From NCBI GenBank assembly GCA_964420285.1, contig CAYQTE010000054.1, positions 1 to 34,041 on the forward strand: a DNA stretch of 34,041 nt. Direction: 5' to 3'. Below are positions 1-7,289 of the stretch, one piece after another (position 1 is the first letter of the stretch; the number at the start of each line of letters is the position of its first letter). The DNA is from CAYQTE01 sp964420285. Its GTDB lineage: Bacteria > Planctomycetota > Phycisphaerae > Tepidisphaerales > Tepidisphaeraceae. The notes beneath the pieces were generated by a model, which had not been told where the DNA came from, made no database searches, and was given only the letters and a program-made list of their open reading frames with translations. The translations under genes were made by a program, and so were the position numbers.

Positions 1-53
1 GCAAACACGACGACCGGCAGTAGAACATTTCTTGGCCTCTTTGAACATACGAG

Positions 54-154
54 CCGCCAAGAGCGCCAAGGATTTGACGCAGGCGGCGATGAGAAATCAC
101 CCATACGGTTCGTCGCATTTGATCCATTCTTGGCGTTCTTGGCGCACTTGGCGG
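54..154. repeat. Imperfect inverted repeat, intergenic
   Basis: Positions 54-70 and 138-154 are inverted copies of a 17-base unit built on the core CTTGGCG (15 of 17 bases pair). A further copy of the core lies at 129-135. The intervening 67 bases have no convincing gene. The translation of this tract (SWRSWRTWRF) is the kind of low-complexity peptide expected when a repeat is read as protein, so I treat the 75-residue ORF over it as spurious. The region precedes icd. Confidence 0.55.
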
Positions 155-292
155 TTTATTCGCATTTCTCTTGAATTGCGATTGGTATGTGGTCTGAGTC
201 ACCGCCCCGATGTTTTGACGTTTTGCGCGGCCGCACATAAGGTACGGTCCAGTGACTGAGTTGCTGAAACTTCGCACGAAGGATGATCGAAT

Positions 293-1645
293 ATGGCTTC
301 GTATAAGAATGTGACGGTTCCGGCGGGGGGGCAGGCGATTACGATTTCCGGCGGGAAGCTGACGGTCCCGGACCGGCCGATCGTGCCGTTTATTGAAGGC
401 GACGGCACCGGGCCGGATATCTGGCGGGCGTCGGTGCGCGTGTTCGATGCGGCCGTCGAGAAGGCGTATGGCGGCAAACGCAAGATCGCGTGGATGGAAG
501 TCTTCGCCGGGGGCAAGGCGTTTGACAAGTTCAAAACCGGGACGCCCGAAGGTGATGCCAAGGCGTGGTTGCCGGATGAAACGGTGACGGCGTTCAAGGA
601 ATTTCTGGTGGGGATCAAAGGTCCGCTGACCACGCCGGTCGGCGGCGGGATTCGCTCGCTGAACGTGGCCCTCCGGCAGATGCTGGATTTGTACGTGTGC
701 CTGCGGCCGGTGCGATGGTTCACCGGCGTACCGTCGCCGGTCAAGCATCCGGAAAAAGTGGATATGGTGATCTTCCGCGAGAACACGGAGGACATTTACG
801 CCGGGATCGAATGGGCCGGTGGAACAGCCGAATCGCAGAAGATCCTCGATTTCCTTGCCAAGGAGTTTCCCAAGTCGTTCGACAAGATCCGATTTAGCAG
901 CAGAGCCAAAAGCGAGGAATTCTGGAAGCTCGTGGGCATCAAGAATTTCCCCAGCGACGTGAACGTGGGCATCGGGATCAAGCCGGTCAGTTATTCCGGG
1001 ACGGTTCGCCTTGTCCACAGCGCCATCTCGCACGCGATCAAGTTTAGGCGCAAGAGCGTAACGCTGGTTCACAAGGGGAACATAATGAAGTTCACCGAAG
1101 GCGCCTTCCGCGACTGGGGATACCAGGCCGCCAAGGAATTCTTCGGCGCGGTAGAGATCGACGGTGGGCCTTGGTGCAAAATCCCCGACGGCAAACCCGG
1201 CGCGGGGCTGGTCATCAAGGACAGCATCGCGGATATCACATTGCAGCAGGTGCTGACCCGGCCGGAGGAGTTCGATGTCATCGCCACGCTCAATCTCAAC
1301 GGCGACTACCTTTCCGATGCCCTTGCCGCACAGGTGGGCGGCATCGGCATCGCCCCCGGCGGGAACATCAACTACATCACCGGCCACGCCGTCTTCGAGG
1401 CCACCCACGGTACGGCGCCCAAATACGCCGACCAGGACGTGGTGAACCCCGGCAGCGTGATCCTCTCCGGCGTGATGATGCTGGAATACCTGGGCTGGCA
1501 GGAAGCGGCCGATCTGATCAACAAGGGTCTGGAACGCGCCATAGCCGCCAAGACGGTGACATACGATTTTGCCCGGCAGATGGAAGGGGCGAAAAAGGTG
1601 AAGTGCAGTGAGTTCGCCAGTGAGATGATTGGGTTGATGGCGTGA
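293..1645 (+). CDS. icd: Isocitrate dehydrogenase (NADP+)
   Basis: This is a TCA-cycle enzyme that oxidatively decarboxylates isocitrate to 2-oxoglutarate in the cytoplasm. The 450 residues align along their length with the E. coli-type homodimeric enzyme (416 aa); the extra length lies mainly in an insertion around residues 175-225. Substrate-site residues are visible: Ser122 in GGIRSLN (the serine phosphorylated by AceK in E. coli), Arg128, Arg138, Arg162, Tyr169 in ENTEDIYAG, Lys261 in HKGNIMKF, and the metal aspartates Asp314, Asp338 and Asp342. The cofactor loop HGTAPKYADQDVVNPG keeps the Lys-Tyr-Val pattern, and YDFAR keeps the Tyr/Arg pair, that together read NADP+ rather than NAD+. 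An AAGGA-like ribosome site lies about nine bases before the ATG. It stands alone; its stop is six bases from the end of the convergent toxin gene. Confidence 0.97.
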   Translation: MASYKNVTVPAGGQAITISGGKLTVPDRPIVPFIEGDGTGPDIWRASVRVFDAAVEKAYGGKRKIAWMEVFAGGKAFDKFKTGTPEGDAKAWLPDETVTAFKEFLVGIKGPLTTPVGGGIRSLNVALRQMLDLYVCLRPVRWFTGVPSPVKHPEKVDMVIFRENTEDIYAGIEWAGGTAESQKILDFLAKEFPKSFDKIRFSSRAKSEEFWKLVGIKNFPSDVNVGIGIKPVSYSGTVRLVHSAISHAIKFRRKSVTLVHKGNIMKFTEGAFRDWGYQAAKEFFGAVEIDGGPWCKIPDGKPGAGLVIKDSIADITLQQVLTRPEEFDVIATLNLNGDYLSDALAAQVGGIGIAPGGNINYITGHAVFEATHGTAPKYADQDVVNPGSVILSGVMMLEYLGWQEAADLINKGLERAIAAKTVTYDFARQMEGAKKVKCSEFASEMIGLMA

Positions 1646-1651
1646 ACCGAT

Positions 1652-2014
1652 TCACCCGGTGTCGGTCGGCGGGTCGAGGCTGTGATATCCCTCGGGAAGA
1701 TGTCGGGAAATGTCCATCGAATCGTGCAATAGGCGAGCCACCTCGACAACCTCATTGGCGCTGTTGATGTACACGAACATGTGCCGGGCTCGTTTGCCGC
1801 GCTGTCCGATGTGATAAACCCGAGCATTGGGGTGCAGTTCAGGTCGGGTCCGCGAACGTGAACCGGCCGGGTTGGCGGCGATGTCCTCTAGCGCCTGGCG
1901 AATGAGTTCGAGGTATTGCTCTCGCTTTCGCTGCCCGAAGTTCGTCAGCGTCCAATCGAGCGCCCGCTCAATGTCACGGCGTGCGTCGGATGACAGCTTG
2001 ATCTTCCACGTCAT
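1652..2014 (-). CDS. ParE/RelE-superfamily toxin
   Basis: A 120-residue basic protein of the RelE/ParE toxin fold. The N-terminus (WKIKLSSDARRDIERALDWT) matches the family start, with a beta strand followed by a long helix containing the A-x-x-D-I pattern. The middle has ARVYHIGQRGKRARHMFVY and the end has VVEVARLLHDSMDISRHL, the final strand plus the HxxxD-x-x-x-L segment typical of ParE. ParE proteins poison DNA gyrase, while RelE proteins cleave ribosome-bound mRNA; the sequence favours the ParE side because the partner is ParD-like, but the target is inferred. Its ATG overlaps the antitoxin stop by four bases (ATGA), so the two are translationally coupled. The C-terminal tail (YHSLDPPTDTG) is slightly longer than usual. 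Confidence 0.85.
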   Translation of the reverse strand: MTWKIKLSSDARRDIERALDWTLTNFGQRKREQYLELIRQALEDIAANPAGSRSRTRPELHPNARVYHIGQRGKRARHMFVYINSANEVVEVARLLHDSMDISRHLPEGYHSLDPPTDTG

Positions 2015-2295
2015 CTGGATTTGCCGCCGCGAGCTGAGGTGCGGAACGAATTGATAAACTCAGGGAGAGTGTCCTCGGTGATGGTTTCATAATCGCCGCG
2101 GTCGATCGAGTCGAATCCCTCTTTCACCAGATGCCGCAGGCGTTTGAGCTTGAGCTTGTTTTGCTCCTCTTCCTGCTCAAGCAGCCGCAGGGCGGCGCGG
2201 ACGACTTCGCTGGCATTGCGAAACCGGCCGCCGCCGATGGACCGCCGGATGAACTTCGACTGCTGGTCGGAGAGATTGACGTTCTGCGTTGGCAT
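2011..2295 (-). CDS. ParD-family ribbon-helix-helix antitoxin
   Basis: A 94-residue antitoxin. The N-terminal part (MPTQNVNLSDQQSKFIRRSI, then GGRFRNASEVVRAALRLLEQEE) is a ParD-type ribbon-helix-helix DNA-binding domain: a short strand, then GRFxNASEVVRxALRLLE. The charged C-terminus (about residues 45-94) would be the toxin-binding region. An upstream in-frame ATG would add 50 residues, but that extension is proline-rich and non-homologous and would run through the promoter; the ATG at 2295 is followed directly by the RHH fold, so I chose it. ParD proteins bind and neutralise ParE and repress their own operon. The promoter at 2302-2330 with paired TTGCCA elements agrees with autoregulation. 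Confidence 0.88.
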   Translation of the reverse strand: MPTQNVNLSDQQSKFIRRSIGGGRFRNASEVVRAALRLLEQEEEQNKLKLKRLRHLVKEGFDSIDRGDYETITEDTLPEFINSFRTSARGGKSR

Positions 2296-2301
2296 GAGTG
2301 G

Positions 2302-2330
2302 ATTATCGCATAGCTGGCAACTGTTGGCAA
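2302..2330 (-). promoter_or_regulatory. Promoter and possible operator of the parD/parE-like pair
   Basis: On the minus strand there is TTGCCA (2330-2325), a 17-base spacer and GATAAT (2307-2302), a near-consensus sigma-70 promoter that ends six bases before the antitoxin ATG. TTGCCA occurs twice, ten bases apart (TTGCCAACAGTTGCCA), one helical turn. This is a reasonable binding site for the RHH antitoxin. Seen in sequence; the operator role is inferred. Confidence 0.6.
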
Positions 2331-2462
2331 CGTGCGCGGCCGGTTTGGGAGCCGTGATTCGGTCAGATTGGCTCGGAGGGGAAGGCGGCGGCAGGCTGGT
2401 TCTCGGCTGTCGGGGGGCCGACTTTATAACAGTTCGCTTCAACATTGCGGTAATATGTCCCC

Positions 2463-3992
2463 ATGCCGCCGATGTACCCGACGTTTCTTTCGATGATCGT
2501 TTTCCTGGCGATCGGGCTCATTCTGATCGTGATCGGCGTGGTCATGGTCAGGCGGGGATTTTGGCCGCGGCGGCGGGGCGAGCAACCGCATTGCCGGTCG
2601 TGCGGGTATCTGTTGATCGGAATTCAGAGCCAGCAGTGCCCGGAATGCGGGACGGAATTCTCATCGACAAGCGTTGTGCGCGGCGAGCGGCATCGACGAA
2701 TGGGTCTGGGGTCGTGCGGGGCGATTCTTCTGCTTTTGGGGCTGGCGATCACGGCCGCGCCCATGGTTCCGGGATTTCGGAAGATCCCGTGGTATCACTA
2801 CAAGCCGACGTTTTTGGTGATACGCGATCTGGACTCCGGCCTTGCCGTGTCGGCAGACGCCGCCGCGGAACTGGATCGGCGGGAAGCGGCCGGCGGGCTT
2901 TCGGTCAAGTATGAGCAGCAACTGGACGCGATGGCGCTGGCTCAGCATCAGCAGCCGGTGGGCGCGACGGGGAACAAGGCTGACGAGGCCGTGTGGCTGA
3001 TTAAATTTGTGCTCGGGCAATACTGGGGTGGGAAAGTTAGCAATGCGCGGCAGCCACCGGTCCAGCCGGGCGCCGCGGCCAATTCGCATTGGGGTGGGAA
3101 ACTCAGCGATGCGCAGAAGCAGCAACTCTTCGAGATGGCGTTGTCACAACAGACATCGGCCAGGCAGGGGCTTTTGAGCGGCTGGCTGGAGATTTTTCTG
3201 GGACGGGAATATCAAGCCGGGCATATGACGCCGGCCCAGCGCAGCCGCTACGAGCAGCAGGCCGTGCGGCTTACCGTTCGCACCTGCCCGGTCGTGGTTT
3301 TGGGGAACATAGTGCGCGTTGAGACGGACCATGTGGCCCGAGCGGGGGAGATGCAGGCAGATTTTGCGTTGTTGTCCGGTGAGCCCAAGATTGATGGCAA
3401 AGTGGTTCCGGCTCCTTTTGACACCGGCGCGGACGGCTACCCGACTCCGAGGCTCCAAGCCTCATGGTTCAGCGTTGAGTGCAGCCAGCCAGGCAAGCAC
3501 ACGCTTGAAATGACGTACCGCGTCACGTTGCGGTGGTGGTCGGGCGGACTTCCCCTCTACCAGGAGGACCGCAAGTTCACGGTGAACTTCGAAGTTGTCG
3601 CCCAGTGGCCGGCGGGCTATTTCAAGCTCGTGGACGATCCCAAGCTGGCCGGGCCGATTCAGGCGAGCATTGCGCCCCAGGCGATCCGGCGCCAGGCGGG
3701 GTATCTGACCGACGTGCTGGAGGTCACGGACGTTCCGGCCACTGTCGCCTTTGACGTGATCTGCCGAAGCAATGGGCGGGAATTCAAAATTGGCACCATG
3801 GCCTGTGCAAAGGGCGCGTCGACGTATTTTGATACCACCGGGCGCGAGCAGTACGAATCTTCCGCCCCGACCACATTGCCGGCGGCGTACGACCTGATTC
3901 TTCGCAGCGATGAAATGGTCGAGCGGCGGGCGGTCGATCCACAGGATATGTGGAAGGGGGAATTGGTATACCCGAATGTGCCGGTCGAATAA
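2463..3992 (+). CDS. Membrane protein with zinc ribbon, function unknown
   Basis: A 509-residue protein. Residues 9-30 form a first membrane helix (FLSMIVFLAIGLILIVIGVV), then comes a basic loop and a compact zinc ribbon with Cys44, Cys47, Cys59 and Cys62 (HCRSCGYLL and QCPECGTEF). A second membrane helix lies at about 82-102. The remaining 400 residues are probably on the far side of the membrane and look mostly beta-rich; I recognise no family there. Residues about 185-218 contain a short in-frame duplication (WGGKVSNA and WGGKLSDA, 22 codons apart). Planctomycetes carry many proteins that combine a membrane helix with this CRxCGYxL...CPECG ribbon, mostly uncharacterised. Alternative ATG codons at residues 4 and 11 are possible. 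A TAATAT sequence lies 12 bases before the ATG. Confidence 0.75.
   Translation: MPPMYPTFLSMIVFLAIGLILIVIGVVMVRRGFWPRRRGEQPHCRSCGYLLIGIQSQQCPECGTEFSSTSVVRGERHRRMGLGSCGAILLLLGLAITAAPMVPGFRKIPWYHYKPTFLVIRDLDSGLAVSADAAAELDRREAAGGLSVKYEQQLDAMALAQHQQPVGATGNKADEAVWLIKFVLGQYWGGKVSNARQPPVQPGAAANSHWGGKLSDAQKQQLFEMALSQQTSARQGLLSGWLEIFLGREYQAGHMTPAQRSRYEQQAVRLTVRTCPVVVLGNIVRVETDHVARAGEMQADFALLSGEPKIDGKVVPAPFDTGADGYPTPRLQASWFSVECSQPGKHTLEMTYRVTLRWWSGGLPLYQEDRKFTVNFEVVAQWPAGYFKLVDDPKLAGPIQASIAPQAIRRQAGYLTDVLEVTDVPATVAFDVICRSNGREFKIGTMACAKGASTYFDTTGREQYESSAPTTLPAAYDLILRSDEMVERRAVDPQDMWKGELVYPNVPVE
3024..3114 (+). repeat. Short in-frame direct repeat
   Basis: A unit of about 25 bases beginning TGGGGTGGGAAA occurs at 3024 and again at 3090, 66 bases apart. 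Both copies are read in the same frame of the zinc-ribbon protein gene (WGGKVSNA and WGGKLSDA). The bases between are proline/alanine coding. Confidence 0.55.
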
Positions 3993-4049
3993 TGAAGCGG
4001 TTGGTCGAAATCGGGGGACGTTTTGCTACGATCTTCACGGAGTGACGCC

Positions 4050-4471
4050 ATGACACTGACCATATCGCTGCCATCCGATGCCGAATCCAGGCTCAGCAGC
4101 CTGTGGCAAAAGTCGCGCGGGCCGATCTTGCGTCTTTGCCCTTGGCTCTTCGTTGTCGAAACTCAGCGTATTTCATTGCAATACTCTTCGTTTCTCCGCC
4201 TCGATCCAAGGGCAAATCCGCGGCGCTCGGCGTCGCGGGACTCTTGCCACAGGCTGTTAGGGAGCGGGCGAAAGCCGCGGGCCAGGACGTACTTGCGTAC
4301 TTGGAACAGATTATTGCCAGAGAGCTTGCGGCGCCGCTGTCGCTGATGGAAGCCGCCGAGCCGATCGCTCGGGCTGTCGACGCCGCGGGAGTTTCCGACG
4401 CGGAGTTTACTTCCGCACTGACGGAGGTCCGCAACGCGGCGCGGCGTGACCGGCGGCACAAGTCAGCATGA
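4050..4471 (+). pseudogene. Antitoxin gene (VapB-like) split by a MITE-like insertion
   Basis: The 5' piece reads MTLTISLPSDAESRL from the ATG at 4050. The 3' piece reads RERAKAAGQDVLAYLEQI and continues through SLMEAAEPIARAVDAAGVSDAEFTSAL to the stop at 4471, in a frame shifted by two. Together they make one continuous antitoxin of the type found before PIN-domain toxins (ISLP... ERA...AGQDVxAYLE...). Removing 4097-4260 joins codon Leu (4092-4094) to AGG GAG CGG in frame, so the break is explained by the inserted element. An ATG at 4103 inside the insert could still drive a 122-residue protein containing the 3' piece, so partial activity is not excluded. The stop overlaps the ATG of the truncated toxin (ATGA at 4468-4471). 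Confidence 0.7.
4097..4258. mobile_element. MITE-like element with terminal inverted repeats
   Basis: Positions 4097-4119 and 4234-4256 are inverted copies of a 23-base end beginning CAGCCTGTGGCAA (21 of 23 bases match). They enclose about 115 bases with no coding potential of its own. Flanking AG at 4095-4096 and 4259-4260 is a possible two-base target duplication. With that duplication removed, the interrupted antitoxin gene is restored in frame. Small size, terminal inverted repeats, no transposase and precise gene interruption fit a miniature inverted-repeat element mobilised in trans. The parent transposase is not in this window. Confidence 0.7.
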
Positions 4472-4560
4472 GTCAGATGCCAATACGAGCCGTCTATGAT
4501 TGCGTAGTCTTTCTCCCGCGGACGGGTCATGGAAACAGAGAAGGGAAAGATAACACCTGA
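4468..4560 (+). pseudogene. Truncated PIN-domain (VapC-like) toxin
   Basis: The reading MSQMPIRAVYDCVVFLPRTG begins with the first strand of a PIN ribonuclease domain, including the first catalytic Asp in VYDCVVFL, and then hits a stop after 30 residues where a functional toxin would have about 130-150. A different frame from 4529 reads EKGKITPDVKDVLTDD, which looks like a later PIN segment, so deletions and a frameshift are likely. It overlaps the antitoxin stop by four bases, the usual arrangement of an antitoxin-PIN pair. The locus is therefore a dead module. The remnant runs into the 3' end of the opposing LEPR-XLL gene. Confidence 0.55.
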
Positions 4561-4617
4561 TGTGAAGGACGTGCTCACGGACGACGGCAAGGCGGCCATT
4601 GGATATTCAGACAGAGC

Positions 4618-6507
4618 CTATGCGAGCATCACGTTCCCCGGCGGGATCGCACCGCTTTCGATGACGTAATTATCGCTCGAGCCGTAAATGAGACTGTCGT
4701 TGGTCGCGGCGCCGGCGAAAATCTCGTCGGCGGTTCCATTGACGGCGTAGAAGGTGTTGTTGCCCTGGCCGCCGTAGAGTTGGTTGGTTCCGGCCCCGCC
4801 GTTGAGGGAATCATCGCCCAGTCCGCCGCGCATCGTATCGTTTCCGAGACTGCCGAAGAGCGTGTCGTTGCCTTTACCGCCGGCCAGGACATCGTCGCCC
4901 ATGCCGCCCTTGGTGGAATCGTCGCCGGGTCCGCCGGAGATGGAGTCATTGCCGGCTCCGCCGCCGAGGGTGTCGTTGCCGGGACCGCCCATGATCGTGT
5001 CATCACCCGGCCCGCCCTGGACGCTGACGCCCAGGGTTGCGGGCATGCTGGATTCGATGGTGACCGAGTCATTGCCCGCGCCGGCCTCCACGTCGACGGA
5101 ACTGATTTGCGAAACAGCGAAGTTCTGTGACGTGGTCCCGTTGAGCGTGGCGGTCAAATTGCCGTTGCCGTCGGTTTGCAGCGTGATGACGTCATCGCCG
5201 CTGGTTCCCTCGACCAGAAGATTGCCGTCGGTGAGGGTCGCGAAGCTTGCGGTCGATGTGCCGGGCGTGAGTTCCCAAACTGTCCCGTAATTGCCGCCGC
5301 CTGGGCCGCCGGAAAATGCCGCGCCGAAGATGTCGCCCTGGGAATTCATGACCAGGGCGCCTTCGGGGTTGCTGCCGTCGACGCCGTTGAAAGAGGCCAG
5401 CGTCGTGATGACGCCGCTGTTCTTGGCGATTTCGAAGACGGTGCCGCGGTGGTTGGCGCCGCCGGCCGTGGTCGTTCCGAAAAGATCGCCGCTGGAATCG
5501 ATCAGCAGTGTCGAATTGGGAGCCTGTCCAGTGGTGGCGGCTTCGAAGGAAGCCAGGGGCGTGATCGTGCTGCTGCCGGCGGCAAGTTCATAGACCGTAC
5601 CGTCGCCGTTGGCGCCGCCTGCGCCCGCCGTGCCATAGAAGTTGTTGTCCGAATCGAGAGTCAGTCCGGCGGTCGGGTCGTACCCGACGGTGAAGTTGAA
5701 CGTCGCCAGGACCAGTGGCTGGGTGCTTCCCTGCGAAAGCTGGAAAATCTGGCCGGGTCCGTACACGCTGTCGGGCAGCAGCGCGCCGCCGGCCGTGCTG
5801 ACGCCGAAGAGATTGTGATTGGAATCCATGATGAGGTCGGATTGCGGGTCACCGCCGTCGGCCTGGGTCATGCTGGCGACGGTGGCGAGACTTCCTCCCT
5901 CGGAACGCACGAAGATGGTGCCTTCGCCGCTGGCCCCGCCGTCGGCGGTGGTTCCGTAGAGATTGCCGATCGAATCCATGACGACGCCGGCGTAGGGATT
6001 GGCGCCGTCTGGGGCGACGCCGTCGAAGGAGCCAAGTACGGTGATGGTTCCGCCGGCCGGAACTTCGAAGACGGTGCCGTTATCTCCGTGTCCGCCGCTT
6101 TCGGCGGTGCCAAAGAGGTCGCCCTGCGAATCGAGCAAGAGTCTTCCCAGCGGATCGTCGCCGTTGGTGCCGGGGCCGTTGCCTTCAAAGCTGCCCAGCA
6201 GCTCGGGTGTGCTGGTTCCGGCGGGGATTTCAAAGACAGAGCCGACGCCACTTGCGCCGCCGCCTTCGGCGGTCGCGAAGATGTCCCCGCTGCTGTCCAT
6301 AACAATGCCCCCGGCCGGTCCGTCGCCGGTGGCGGGAGCGAGGTTGGCTACCACGTTGAGTGTATAGCCCGAGAGCAGCATCCGCCGTTCAAGCGCCTCG
6401 GGCATGAGCCGCGCCATCGTCCGCCGCTTGCGGACGGATAACGTCTCAACCGCGGGGGGATGATGGAAGGGCGAGCCGGGAAATCCGTGTCCGTGCAAAG
6501 CGTTCAT
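4618..6507 (-). CDS. LEPR-XLL surface protein with Gloeo/Verruco repeats and RTX repeats
   Basis: A 629-residue predicted exported protein. The N-terminus carries the LEPR-XLL-type motif LERRMLLSG at residues 39-47 after a basic stretch, the signature of planctomycete surface proteins. Residues about 55-435 contain roughly eight copies of a 48-50-residue repeat of TIGR03803 type (GTVFEV..., L.SF.G.., DG.NP, SxGxLFGTTxxGGA), expected to form beta blades. Residues about 496-585 are nine-residue RTX repeats (GGPGDDTIM, GGPGNDTLG and so on) that bind calcium in a parallel beta roll. The C-terminus (TADEIFAGAATND...) is a weak version of the terminal cap seen in the two other C-terminal-RTX paralogs. 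An AAGGA site lies six bases before the ATG. The function is unknown; adhesion or a wall component is a guess. Confidence 0.88.
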   Translation of the reverse strand: MNALHGHGFPGSPFHHPPAVETLSVRKRRTMARLMPEALERRMLLSGYTLNVVANLAPATGDGPAGGIVMDSSGDIFATAEGGGASGVGSVFEIPAGTSTPELLGSFEGNGPGTNGDDPLGRLLLDSQGDLFGTAESGGHGDNGTVFEVPAGGTITVLGSFDGVAPDGANPYAGVVMDSIGNLYGTTADGGASGEGTIFVRSEGGSLATVASMTQADGGDPQSDLIMDSNHNLFGVSTAGGALLPDSVYGPGQIFQLSQGSTQPLVLATFNFTVGYDPTAGLTLDSDNNFYGTAGAGGANGDGTVYELAAGSSTITPLASFEAATTGQAPNSTLLIDSSGDLFGTTTAGGANHRGTVFEIAKNSGVITTLASFNGVDGSNPEGALVMNSQGDIFGAAFSGGPGGGNYGTVWELTPGTSTASFATLTDGNLLVEGTSGDDVITLQTDGNGNLTATLNGTTSQNFAVSQISSVDVEAGAGNDSVTIESSMPATLGVSVQGGPGDDTIMGGPGNDTLGGGAGNDSISGGPGDDSTKGGMGDDVLAGGKGNDTLFGSLGNDTMRGGLGDDSLNGGAGTNQLYGGQGNNTFYAVNGTADEIFAGAATNDSLIYGSSDNYVIESGAIPPGNVMLA

Positions 6508-6734
6508 GGCGGTCCTTTCTCAAACCTGTTGAACTCAGTTCCAGCCGATATTAGTCACGACAATGGCGCGGCAGGAGGAAATTTTTCAGGCCGCAAGATC
6601 CCTGAGCCTAGGCCTGCCGCGATAGACTCGCGCTGTGCCCTGTCCAGAAGAATTCGCGGACAGGCATCGCGAGCAGAATTCGAGTGTGCCCGATTTTCCG
6701 GGCAAATGTAAATCCATGCGGGACCACCTCCTGA

Positions 6735-6864
6735 CCCCTCTCCCTGTACCCAGGGGGAGGGTTGGGTGGGGGTTGACCGCTACGGCGTTGGCTGCGGCTC
6801 CGACCTCGCAGAGCCACTGGCGAAAAACCCCCACCTCAGTCCTCCCCCTGATTACAGGGAGAGG
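6735..6864. repeat. REPIN-like doublet of inverted GC-rich palindromes
   Basis: Two copies of a unit of about 39 bases face each other: 6735-6774 and 6826-6864, separated by about 50 bases. Each starts with a C-rich arm, CCTCTCCCTGTA, and continues to a G-rich arm, CAGGGGGAGG, so each can form its own hairpin, followed by a GT-rich tail ending GGTGGGGGTT. The same family flanks the DUF559 gene at 16044-16087 and 16484-16527. Confidence 0.7.
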
Positions 6865-6999
6865 AGGAAAAGACGGCCGCCCGGATGTTCGGGTACTCCC
6901 CAGAATTCTCTTCCCGGCGACCGCAGACGCGGCCCGACGGTGGTATTATGTGTGCGGCAGATGCGGCCGGCATCGCGCCGCATCCGCGGGAAGCAGACG

Positions 7000-7282
7000 A
7001 TGGACGACTCAACGCCGATTCCGCCGACGCCGCAAGCCGTGCCGCGCATCGTGCCGCTGAATTACGCCCCCGCCGACAGCCGGGCGCGGCGGCGGGTTAT
7101 CAAATGGCTAATTTTCGGTCGAATACGAATGGCCCGATGGCATACACGGGTTCGTCGATGGGTGGCTGCAAGACAATGACAAAGTCAAATTTGCCCTCCG
7201 GGCTGGGCCCGCCGACCCGCAATCGGAAATGAGCAGGTTGCCAGCCAGCCATTGGCAGCCCAACGTTTTTCCGGCAAACTGA
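7000..7282 (+). pseudogene. Possible broken small membrane-associated protein gene
   Basis: From the ATG at 7000 the reading is MDDSTPIPPTPQAVPRIVPL, then NYAPADSRARRRVIKWLIF, which looks like a cytoplasmic N-terminus with a basic stretch leading into a membrane helix. The helix is missing, and this frame ends at 7179. Another frame from about 7112 reads SVEYEWPDGIHGFVDGWLQD and continues to a stop at 7280-7282 with protein-like composition. A deletion plus frameshift near 7110-7118 would explain both halves. I recognise no family; the evidence is compositional only. Confidence 0.35.
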
Positions 7283-7289
7283 ATCGTTC

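Larger units (their letters stand above)
6508..7289. other. Intergenic region with REP-like doublet and gene remnant
   Basis: This stretch of about 780 bases has no intact gene. It holds a perfect 11-base dyad GAACTCAGTTC at 6531-6541 in the leader of the minus-strand LEPR-XLL gene, the REP-like doublet at 6735-6864, and the broken small gene at 7000-7282. Overlapping ORFs here are spurious readings of the repeats. Confidence 0.6.

Noticed and set aside
32..259. A 75-residue plus-strand ORF before icd
   Set aside because: It reads through the CTTGGCG inverted repeat (SWRSWRTWRF), has low-complexity composition and no recognisable start region.
5176..6441. A 421-residue plus-strand ORF opposite the LEPR-XLL gene
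   Set aside because: It is an antisense shadow of the repeat-rich gene on the minus strand; its composition (Gly/Ala/Val with dipeptide repeats) mirrors the RTX and TIGR03803 codons.
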